A stretch of DNA of 31,763 nucleotides. Source: an uncultured Collinsella sp. (lineage in GTDB: Bacteria; Actinomycetota; Coriobacteriia; Coriobacteriales; Coriobacteriaceae). Where the stretch lies: positions 1-31,763 of the forward strand of contig CABRHH010000030.1 in the NCBI GenBank assembly GCA_902470695.1, given 5' to 3'. The notes beneath the pieces were generated by a model. That model did not search any database, was not told where the DNA came from, and was given only the letters and a program-made list of their open reading frames with translations. A program made the position numbers and the translations under genes. This document shows, one piece after another, positions 25,216-31,763 of this stretch. The first letter of the stretch is position 1. Each line of letters opens with the position of its first letter.

Positions 25216-26262
25216 ATGTGGTTACGGGGAGAACTGGTCTGGAACGACGGGGGAGCGGTGAGCGTCAGCGTCGGTATGCCTGCTGATAAAGAAGTGAATA
25301 GAGGGGCCGAAGTACCGGACGAAGGCGCGGTGGCTACGGACTCCTGTGCGGTGGCGGCTGCTGAGGGCGCTGCGGCGCTTGGGAGTGGGCCGGCCGGCGC
25401 GGGGCGCGGGGCTTCTGGCGTTTCGGGTTCTGGGGCGATGGGTGTCGGCGCTGCCGGCGGTGCGGTGGCGGCAGCCGCAGTTTCAGGCGCATCGGACGCC
25501 CCGGCCCCCGACCCGCTGCGCGAGCCCGTCCCCGCCGAGCTGCGGGTGCCCGTGGCCGGGACGCGCGAGCGGGCCGCCGCCGAGGCCCGCGGGCAGCGCC
25601 GCCTGGCCGCCCTGCGCCGCGCCGAGGGCTTCGACCGGGAGCGGCCGGGCTACCGGTTCGTGAAGCGCACCTTCGACATCTGCTTCTCGGCGGCCGCGAT
25701 CGCCGTCGCGCTCGTGCCCTCGGCGCTCCTGTGCGCCGCGATCGCGATCGAGAGCCCGGGCTGCCCGATCTACCGCCAGAGGCGGGTGGGCCGCATCGGG
25801 GCCGACGGCCGCCCCCGCGAGTTCACCATGTGGAAGTTCCGCTCCATGTGCAAGGGCGCCGAGGCCATGAAGGACGGCCTCATGGCCTCCAACGAGGTCT
25901 CCGGCCCCATGTTCAAGATGCGCGACGACCCGCGCGTCACGCGCGTCGGCCGCTTCATACGGAGGCACTCCATCGACGAGTTCCCGCAGTTCGTCAACGT
26001 GCTGCTGGGCGACATGTCCGTGGTGGGCCCGCGCCCGCCGCTGCCGTGCGAGGTGGCCGAGTACGACGCCTGGGCCATGCAGCGCCTGGCCGTGAAGCCC
26101 GGCCTCACCGGCCCCTGGCAGGTGGGCGGCCGCTCGGATGTGGACTTCGACGACATGGTGCGGCTCGACCTGGGCTACATCGCGCGCAGGAGCGTCTCCA
26201 TGGATCTCAAGATCATCATCAAGACGATCGCGGCCGTCTTCACCGGAAAGGGGGCGGCGTAG
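25216..26262 (+). CDS. Polyprenyl-phosphate sugar-1-phosphate transferase (initiating phosphoglycosyl transferase)
   Basis: Transfers a sugar-1-phosphate from a UDP-sugar to undecaprenyl phosphate at the inner membrane face, starting each repeat unit. The bacterial sugar transferase domain covers about residues 145-348. It has an N-terminal membrane segment (FDICFSAAAIAVALVPSALLCAAIAI), YRQRRVGRIG and FTMWKFRSM, then the catalytic core DEFPQFVNVLLGDMSVVGPRP and KPGLTGPWQVGGRSDVDFDDMV. The four extra TM helices of full WbaP proteins are absent, as in short PglC/EpsL forms. About 130 preceding residues are Ala/Gly/Pro-rich and probably disordered. The start is uncertain (ATG 25216, GTG 25258 or ATG 25276). 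The sugar specificity cannot be read. The stop abuts the next start codon. Confidence 0.9.
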   Translation: MWLRGELVWNDGGAVSVSVGMPADKEVNRGAEVPDEGAVATDSCAVAAAEGAAALGSGPAGAGRGASGVSGSGAMGVGAAGGAVAAAAVSGASDAPAPDPLREPVPAELRVPVAGTRERAAAEARGQRRLAALRRAEGFDRERPGYRFVKRTFDICFSAAAIAVALVPSALLCAAIAIESPGCPIYRQRRVGRIGADGRPREFTMWKFRSMCKGAEAMKDGLMASNEVSGPMFKMRDDPRVTRVGRFIRRHSIDEFPQFVNVLLGDMSVVGPRPPLPCEVAEYDAWAMQRLAVKPGLTGPWQVGGRSDVDFDDMVRLDLGYIARRSVSMDLKIIIKTIAAVFTGKGAA

Positions 26263-27378
26263 ATGGCTGAACCGATCCGGGTTGCTCATGTGATGGGAAA
26301 GATGGTCGGCGGCGGGGTCGAGGCCGTCGTCATGAACTATTACCGGCACGTCGACCGCTCCAAGGTCCAGTTCGACTTCCTTATTGACTCCGACTCGACG
26401 CTTGTCCCGCGAGAGGAGATCGCATCTTTAGGCGGTAGGGTTTTTGAGGTTCCGCCCTACCAGCACGTCATCGAGTATCAGCGCGAGCTCCACCGTCTTT
26501 TTAAACAAGAGGGCTGGAAGATCGTCCATAGCCACATCAATGCGCTCTCAATCTTCCCGCTTCGCGCCGCGAAGCGTGCGGGGGTACCGGTGAGGATCGC
26601 ACATTCACATTCGACGTCGGGCAGGGGTGAACATGCGAGGAACGCTATGAAGGCGGTTCTCAGGCGTTTTTCGAACGTCTACCCGACGCATCGGATGGCC
26701 TGCAGCCGCCATGCGGGCGAGTGGCTCTTTGGACAGGACGCGGACTTCGAGCTGGTTTATAACGCGATTGATCTCTCCCGCTTCGCCTTCGACCCTGGCG
26801 TCCGCACGAAGGTTCGCGATGAGCTCGGTCTTTCTGATGGGCAGTTCGCGATCGGTCATGCTGGCAGGTTCATGACGCAGAAAAACCATGGGTTTTTGAT
26901 TGACGTTTTCGCCGAGGTGGCCCGCCGGCGCGACGACGCCATCCTGCTCCTCGTCGGCGACGGCGAGGAACGGCCTGCGGTGGAGCGTAAGGTTGCCGAC
27001 CACTGCCTCGAGGGCAGGGTGCGCTTCTTGGGGCAGCGAAGCGACGTCGATCGGCTCTATCAGGCGTTCGACGTCTTCGTCCTCCCAAGTCTCTATGAAG
27101 GGCTGGGGATGGTGGCGATTGAGGCGCAGAGGGCGGGGCTACCCTGCTTGCTGAGCGATGCCATCACGCGCGAGGTCGATCTTACCGAGAAATGCACCTT
27201 CCTGCCTATCGGCGATTCAGAGGTGTGGGCCGATGCCATTTGCGCTCTTAAGTCGATTGGCGAAGCTGCCCGTTTGGCTGATTCCTCTAGCGGTTTCATC
27301 GACTATGACATTCGTCAACAGGGCGAGTGGTTGACAGGTAAATATAAGGGGTTATATCAGGGGGTTGCTCGTGGATAG
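26263..27378 (+). CDS. GT4-family glycosyltransferase
   Basis: A 371-residue retaining glycosyltransferase of the GT-B fold, probably adding a sugar to the lipid-linked repeat unit. It starts IRVAHVMGKMVGGGVEAVVMNYYRHV, with a glycine-rich acceptor/nucleotide loop as in EpsF/CapM-like enzymes. It has GHAGRFMTQKNHGFLIDVF at the C-domain start and the E-x7-E motif in SLYEGLGMVAIEAQRAGLP near residue 290. The ATG follows the previous stop with no gap and uses a GGAAAGGGGG site inside that gene, so translation is coupled. GC is moderately lower than in the gene before it. Confidence 0.9.
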   Translation: MAEPIRVAHVMGKMVGGGVEAVVMNYYRHVDRSKVQFDFLIDSDSTLVPREEIASLGGRVFEVPPYQHVIEYQRELHRLFKQEGWKIVHSHINALSIFPLRAAKRAGVPVRIAHSHSTSGRGEHARNAMKAVLRRFSNVYPTHRMACSRHAGEWLFGQDADFELVYNAIDLSRFAFDPGVRTKVRDELGLSDGQFAIGHAGRFMTQKNHGFLIDVFAEVARRRDDAILLLVGDGEERPAVERKVADHCLEGRVRFLGQRSDVDRLYQAFDVFVLPSLYEGLGMVAIEAQRAGLPCLLSDAITREVDLTEKCTFLPIGDSEVWADAICALKSIGEAARLADSSSGFIDYDIRQQGEWLTGKYKGLYQGVARG

Positions 27379-28348
27379 CCGTCTTCCTGCATCTCGCCGC
27401 CTAGTTCGCATCGATTCTTCTAGTGACAGGCGGTCTGTTCCCGCTCGTCCGAGGGTCGGTGTTCTTATGTCGACCTATAACGGCGTGGGGTACCTTTCAG
27501 ACCAGATTAAATCGATTGCATCTCAAGTGGATTGCGATGTCGTTCTTTTCGTAAGGGATGATGGCTCTTCTGACGGGACTGACGCCATGCTCTCCAGCCT
27601 CTCCGCGTCGCCATTCGGGTCAATCGTTGAGTGGCGTCTCGATCTGGGTGAGAATCTCGGATTTCTTGGCAGTTTTGAACGGCTGCTGCTTTCTGCACGC
27701 GGGTGCGACTATTACGCGTTTTGCGATCAGGACGACATCTGGAACCCTCTGAAGCTTGCGACCGCGGTCGCAAGCTGCGCTCCTTATGAAGGATATCCTG
27801 TTGTATATGCCTCCGCTGTTCAGATTGCAGACGAGAGGCTGTCACCGCTCGGTAAAAACTGCTTCGACGGCTTTCGATACAGCATTCCGTCGGAGTTCAT
27901 CCGCCATCGACTAGCTGGGCACACGATGCTTTGGAGCTCAAGACTGCAGGACTTCATTCGCTCTATTGGCCCGTTGAACTGCTGGTCTCATGACCAGCAC
28001 GTCGTTCTTGCAGCTTTGTTGTCCCGAGCCGACCTGATTCTCGATCGAGCTTCCTATGTGCTCCATAGGCGCCTCAACAGCTCGGTTACCCCCGGCGGAG
28101 GAAGCCCGTTCAAGCGGCTTACGCACGAGTTGAGCCTTATGTGCAATCAGGGCAGGAAGATGCGCCGCTCCTCGTTGGCTCAGGAAATCCTGTCGCTTGA
28201 TATTCCCATTTCAGACGAGGATGAAAGATTCTTGACCATGTGTCGGGATTCCAGCCGTTTCGCTCTTGCTTTCGACCCGTCCTTTGACTGCGGCCTTGCC
28301 TTGGGCAACCTCGAGGGCCGCCTCTCCGTAATTCTTGGGAGGTTCTGA
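27371..28348 (+). CDS. GT2-family glycosyltransferase (rhamnosyltransferase-like)
   Basis: A 325-residue inverting GT-A transferase. After about 27 variable residues come VGVLMSTYNGVGYLSDQIKSI and FVRDDGSSDGTDAM (nucleotide-sugar site), then YYAFCDQDDIWNPLKL, a QDD form of the DxD metal motif typical of rhamnosyl- and related transferases. A later NCWSHDQHVVLAAL segment fits the catalytic-base region. GTG at 27371 is chosen because GGGGG ends 6 nt before it, giving an 8-nt overlap with the previous gene; TTG at 27365 is the alternative. The donor sugar cannot be determined. Confidence 0.87.
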   Translation: MDSRLPASRRLVRIDSSSDRRSVPARPRVGVLMSTYNGVGYLSDQIKSIASQVDCDVVLFVRDDGSSDGTDAMLSSLSASPFGSIVEWRLDLGENLGFLGSFERLLLSARGCDYYAFCDQDDIWNPLKLATAVASCAPYEGYPVVYASAVQIADERLSPLGKNCFDGFRYSIPSEFIRHRLAGHTMLWSSRLQDFIRSIGPLNCWSHDQHVVLAALLSRADLILDRASYVLHRRLNSSVTPGGGSPFKRLTHELSLMCNQGRKMRRSSLAQEILSLDIPISDEDERFLTMCRDSSRFALAFDPSFDCGLALGNLEGRLSVILGRF

Positions 28349-28349
28349 T

Positions 28350-29345
28350 TTGTCTCGTTCCCGCCCGGCGCCGCTCGTAAGCGTTGTCGTCCCCATTTAC
28401 AACGTCGAGCCCTACCTCAGGGAGTGCGTGGACAGCATCCTGTCCCAAACGTATCAGAATATCGAGGTCATCCTCGTTGACGATGGCGCTACGGACGGAT
28501 GTCCTGACATCTGCGACGAATATGATTCGAAACATGCTAACGTGTTCGCCGTTCACAAGGTGAACGGCGGCCTTTCTGACGCGCGCAATGTTGGTCTTGA
28601 AATCGCGAAGGGCGAATTTGTGACGTTTGTGGACAGCGATGATTGGCTGGCACCGCAGATGATCGAACGCTGCGAGTTGCTCACCAGGGAATATGACGCC
28701 GATGCCTGTGGTGTCTCCTTCATGAAGGCCTTTTCCGACGGAAAGATGGTGAAGAACGAGACAGCCGCTTCGGAGCCGGAGTGCTACGGCAACGTTGAGG
28801 CTTTGTCGAAGTATCTGTTTAACACGAACCTCACGGTGTGCGTGTGTGGGAAGCTGTGGCGCCGATCTCTTTGGAACGGGATTCGCTGCCCCAAAGGTCT
28901 GCTTCATGAAGACCAGCACACGACGTATAGGCTCATCGATGCCTCCAGGAAGGTTGTATTCGATCCCGAGCCGCTGTATTTCTATCGGCAGCGTGAAGGT
29001 TCTATCGGTCACGCTTCCTTTTCCGAGAAGAGCTACGACCTGCTCGATGGCGTGGATGCACAATACGATTATGTCTCTGGGAAGTATCCTGAGATCGAGG
29101 GCGAGATTGGTGCAGCCTGCTCGTTTTGGTACTGCGTCTTCGTCAACATGATGTTGCGTAGCGGATGGTCCGATAAATCAGTTGAGCGTTTCTGTAGGTC
29201 GTTCGTTCAGTCTCATTTGGTTTATATAGTTCGGAGCACAGGTTTTTCCTTGGCTAGAAAAATGCAACTCTTATTGTTTGCAACTTGTTTTCAATTGTAT
29301 AAAAACCTATATCTTAGTTATTATAAACGGACGGAGATACCGTGA
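28350..29345 (+). CDS. GT2-family glycosyltransferase (EpsJ/CpsI-like)
   Basis: A 331-residue GT-A glycosyltransferase. It shows PLVSVVVPIYNVEPYLRECVDSIL, VILVDDGATDGCPDICDEY, NGGLSDARNVGLEIAKGEFVTFVDSDDWL (DxD region) and a later LLHEDQHTTYRL, all standard for capsule GT2 enzymes. TTG at 28350 is preferred because GGGAGG sits 7 nt upstream; it begins 2 nt after the previous gene's stop. Base composition falls markedly in its last 150 bp, the left border of an AT-rich island. Its stop overlaps the next GTG start by 4 nt. Confidence 0.88.
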   Translation: MSRSRPAPLVSVVVPIYNVEPYLRECVDSILSQTYQNIEVILVDDGATDGCPDICDEYDSKHANVFAVHKVNGGLSDARNVGLEIAKGEFVTFVDSDDWLAPQMIERCELLTREYDADACGVSFMKAFSDGKMVKNETAASEPECYGNVEALSKYLFNTNLTVCVCGKLWRRSLWNGIRCPKGLLHEDQHTTYRLIDASRKVVFDPEPLYFYRQREGSIGHASFSEKSYDLLDGVDAQYDYVSGKYPEIEGEIGAACSFWYCVFVNMMLRSGWSDKSVERFCRSFVQSHLVYIVRSTGFSLARKMQLLLFATCFQLYKNLYLSYYKRTEIP

Positions 29346-30412
29346 TCGAGTACCTAGTCATCGCATGTATGTCCATAGCGGTATCGTTTGTGGCGTCGCA
29401 GGCAAAAGGGTTATTTCGGTACATACTGATTGGTCTGACCGCAATTCCGGGCTCATTGCTTGCCTCGATGCGTTTCGGTATTGGTCCTGATTATGGTCTG
29501 TATCAACAGATGTTCGAGTCGATAGCAATGACGGGAGGATTCTTTTCCGTTAAATCTATTGAACCTGGCTACGTTTTTCTTAACAAGATGGTATCTGCAT
29601 TCGGTGGGAGTTTCCATCAGCTTTTATTCATAGTTGCTTGGATTGTTGAGGTTCTATTTCTGCTTGGGATTGAGAAATACAGGCAAAATATCGTGTTGGG
29701 ATGTGCGCTATTTTTTGCTATGGGTTTCTATTTCGATTCGTTCAACGGACTTAGGCAATATATTGCTGCTTCTATAACGTTTTATAGTATTAGCTATCTA
29801 ATTGAAGGCCAAAAAAAATATGCAATAGCAGGCTGTCTACTTGCTACCCTATTCCATCAATCGGCGATCATGGTACTACCGTTTTGCTTTTTACTCGATA
29901 GAATCGATTTGACAACTTCGCGATTGTTGGCATGTGTCGTTGCGTTTCTGCTTCTAGGAAATTTTCTTTACAACATCATATTCTTCTTGCTGAAATTTTC
30001 TAGATATCGGTACTTTATTGATTCGGTTGAGTTTGTTGTCGAGCCGACTATAAGTACGGTTGTTTTGACGGGGTTAATGTCAATTGTGGCTATTTGTGTC
30101 GGGGTATATAAAAAAAGTAATCCAAGGACTTCAACATCCGAAGCAGATGAACATCGAGTGATAGTTAATATGAACTTGCTTGCCCTGCTATCTGCGATAC
30201 TTTCATTTTTTGTTCCGTTGGCTTTGAGGGTGCAATATTATTTCACTCCATTCGAAATGGTTTTCTTGCCATATTTGCTTTCATCTGTAAAGGATGCACG
30301 AGTCAGGTTTTTGCTTGGAGTATTTCTGGTTGGTTTTGTGGCTCTAATGACTACTGCCGGGATGATGATTAACGGTTGGTACGGTGCATATCCGTATAAG
30401 GCGATTGGATAG
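29342..30412 (+). CDS. EpsG/Wzy-like polysaccharide polymerase (membrane protein)
   Basis: A 356-residue protein with about ten hydrophobic segments, likely the polymerase joining repeat units outside the membrane. EpsG-family features are FGIGPDYGLYQQMFESI, EPGYVFLNKMV, FDSFNGLRQYIAASI and ATLFHQSAIMVLPF, the last three in the conserved order. Translation starts at GTG within a GTGA overlap with the upstream stop, with GGAG 6-7 nt before. The sequence is far richer in A+T than the left half of the locus, with codons such as TTA and ATA used freely. Polymerases are usually the most variable gene of a capsule locus, in line with recent exchange. Confidence 0.85.
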   Translation: MIEYLVIACMSIAVSFVASQAKGLFRYILIGLTAIPGSLLASMRFGIGPDYGLYQQMFESIAMTGGFFSVKSIEPGYVFLNKMVSAFGGSFHQLLFIVAWIVEVLFLLGIEKYRQNIVLGCALFFAMGFYFDSFNGLRQYIAASITFYSISYLIEGQKKYAIAGCLLATLFHQSAIMVLPFCFLLDRIDLTTSRLLACVVAFLLLGNFLYNIIFFLLKFSRYRYFIDSVEFVVEPTISTVVLTGLMSIVAICVGVYKKSNPRTSTSEADEHRVIVNMNLLALLSAILSFFVPLALRVQYYFTPFEMVFLPYLLSSVKDARVRFLLGVFLVGFVALMTTAGMMINGWYGAYPYKAIG

Positions 30413-30418
30413 CGGCTG

Positions 30419-31207
30419 ATGATTCCCAAAGTAATACACTACTGCTGGTTTGGCGGCAATTCGCTGGGTGATCGGGAATTGAAATGTATTGATTCATGGA
30501 AAAAGTTCCTCCCTGGCTACGAGATTATCCAGTGGAATGAGTCGAATTTTGATTTATCTTGCTGCGCGTATGTTCAGGAGGCACACAAGGCAGGAAAATG
30601 GGCGTTTGTTAGTGACTATGCTAGGTTCAAAATAATATTTGAGCGCGGTGGGCTGTATTTTGATACGGATGTTGAAGCCATTGCATCTTTTGATAATCTT
30701 TTAGAAGAAGGCCCTTTTATGGGCTTTGAATCTGACCCTTCCGAGAGAGGCTTTATGTCTGTCAATTCGGGGCTTGGATTTGCTGCGCCCGCAGGGCTAG
30801 ATATATTCCGAATCATTTTAAATTCATATGAAGCTGATCATTTTTTATTGGAAGACGGTAATTACAACTATCAAACGGTTGTTGAGCGTGTAACAAATAT
30901 TCTTGTTAATAGAGGCTTGAAAGCAATTCCAGGAATACAGCAGGTGGAAGGCATTTCAATATATCCCAGTGAGTATTTAAATCCCACGAATCTTCAGACA
31001 GGCGAGCTGTGCGTCACTTCACAGACACGATCGGTACACCATTACGGTGCTTCATGGCAACCTGCGAGTTTGCGTAGAATTGGGTTGCTTAAGCAGGAGG
31101 TGAATAGACGTATGCCGTTAATGCCAAAAGCCTTTCGGTCGGCTTTCGCATGGATAAAGTATCTACTAGATACAGGTGACTTTGCTGCATTTAAAAACCG
31201 TTATTGA
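30419..31207 (+). CDS. GT32-family capsular polysaccharide glycosyltransferase
   Basis: A 262-residue transferase beginning MIPKVIHYCWFGGNSLGDRE, the typical start of the DXD-sugar-binding (OCH1/TcdA-like) family. The catalytic region is FVSDYARFKIIFERGGLYFDTDVEA, where DTD is the metal-binding DxD motif. SVNSGLGFAAPAG and HHYGASWQ follow at their usual places. The ATG lies 6 nt after the polymerase stop with no clear ribosome site, suggesting coupled translation. Base composition is as AT-rich as the polymerase gene. It is the last gene before a 506-bp gap. Confidence 0.88.
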   Translation: MIPKVIHYCWFGGNSLGDRELKCIDSWKKFLPGYEIIQWNESNFDLSCCAYVQEAHKAGKWAFVSDYARFKIIFERGGLYFDTDVEAIASFDNLLEEGPFMGFESDPSERGFMSVNSGLGFAAPAGLDIFRIILNSYEADHFLLEDGNYNYQTVVERVTNILVNRGLKAIPGIQQVEGISIYPSEYLNPTNLQTGELCVTSQTRSVHHYGASWQPASLRRIGLLKQEVNRRMPLMPKAFRSAFAWIKYLLDTGDFAAFKNRY

Positions 31208-31713
31208 TGTCCTGAGATAAAGTTGATGGATAGTAATCCAGCGAGCTATTCAAAGATGTTGAATCTGCCCCCTAGGCGATTGAGCAACGCAGTTATTTCC
31301 ATCTATTGTGTTCGTTCCGGCTCTTTGAATGAAACGTAGGTCGATACATTGATCGTCTTGCGATCCTTACTTGCGTCTGCGAAAAGTTTCTGATGCGCGT
31401 TTAGCTTAAAGGGCAGGCAACCGATGCCGAGGTGACCTGCAGCGGACGATTTGAATATAAGCTCGAGTCTGACCGTTCGTCATTTCGGGTATTTTTCCTT
31501 GAATGGGTTTAAACGGTCGTATGCCTTTGCATGCAGGCTTGCGGATTATCGCTGCTTAAATAACCAGGCCAGTTTACATAGTCCACCTAGTTCCAATTAT
31601 GTAAATTAATGACACAAAACTCAAAATTGAGTATTTAGAAGTTCAAGAGGTGCCATGTGCTATGCCGTGCCTCTTGAAATAGAAACATTGGACAATAGAT
31701 TCGGAGAAAACCC
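31208..31713. other. AT-rich intergenic region before the rfbA-like gene (506 bp)
   Basis: No intact gene is visible; stops occur in all frames. The right end holds an ACTCAA-AA-TTGAGT dyad (31619-31632) and a 9-bp stem TTCAAGAGG/CCTCTTGAA (31642-31650 with 31670-31678, 19-nt loop) just ahead of the next gene. The middle may be gene debris left by exchange of the serotype-specific block, but I recognise no family in it. Confidence 0.6.
31642..31678 (+). other. Stem-loop upstream of the rfbA-like gene
   Basis: Perfect 9-bp arms TTCAAGAGG (31642-31650) and CCTCTTGAA (31670-31678) lie 36 nt before the next start codon. It may be a leader or attenuator hairpin, or a terminator of the preceding operon without a clear T tract. 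Confidence 0.5.
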
Positions 31714-31763
31714 ATGAAGGGCATCATCCTCGCGGGCGGCTCGGGCACGCGCCTGTACCCGCT
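31714..31763 (+). CDS. rfbA: Glucose-1-phosphate thymidylyltransferase-like protein (5' end only)
   Basis: Only 16 codons are inside the window: MKGIILAGGSGTRLYP, the nucleotide-binding loop of sugar-1-phosphate nucleotidyltransferases. The form fits RfbA/RmlA, which makes dTDP-glucose for dTDP-rhamnose synthesis. GGAG lies 8 nt before the ATG. GC content jumps back up at this gene, marking the right end of the AT-rich island. Rhamnose use would suit the GT2 enzyme at 27371. A related nucleotidyltransferase (for example GalU-like) cannot be excluded from this fragment. Confidence 0.75.
   Translation, partial: MKGIILAGGSGTRLYP

Overview
The window looks like chromosome of a high-GC actinomycete of the class Coriobacteriia, most likely Collinsella or a close relative. 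This is inferred from the GC-rich coding bias, the GlgC/GlgD-type glycogen operon, the bifunctional AdhE and overall protein character; no rRNA marker is present. Both edges cut genes: glgA on the left and an rfbA-like gene on the right.

Left part (1-9929, minus strand): a complete glycogen operon in the order glgB-glgP-glgC-glgD-glgA. It encodes branching enzyme, phosphorylase, the catalytic and non-catalytic ADP-glucose pyrophosphorylase subunits, and glycogen synthase. GlgA and GlgB both carry long low-complexity, cationic C-terminal tails. The GlgB tail is built from 30-bp DNA repeats.

Middle (10580-18191): thiamine diphosphokinase (thiN), a small APH-fold kinase, adhE and rpmB. They are separated by unusually long non-coding stretches filled with degenerate tandem repeats: 33-bp units after thiN, 30-bp and then 41-bp units upstream of adhE, and 38/39-bp units upstream of the ABC operon. 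The 30-bp array has the same unit as the repeats inside glgB.

18192-22708: two overlapping genes for a heterodimeric ABC exporter with one degenerate and one canonical ATP site. The first subunit has a very large extracytoplasmic insertion.

Right part (22849-31763): an exopolysaccharide/capsule locus with what looks like a built-in phase switch. A small serine recombinase is followed by a 143-bp segment bounded by perfect 17-bp inverted repeats that resemble DNA-invertase crossover sites. A promoter-like sequence inside it currently points away from the locus. Then come two tandem NusG-family (LoaP/UpxY-like) antiterminator genes with a long RNA hairpin between them, an 11-G homopolymer, a phosphoglycosyl transferase, glycosyltransferases (GT4, two GT2, GT32), an EpsG-type polymerase and the start of an rfbA-like nucleotidyltransferase. 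Base composition falls sharply from about 29.2 kb to 31.7 kb, as expected of horizontally exchanged serotype-specific genes.

The most interesting proposal is that the locus is controlled by recombinase-driven promoter inversion, processive antitermination, and possibly slipped-strand variation at the G tract.
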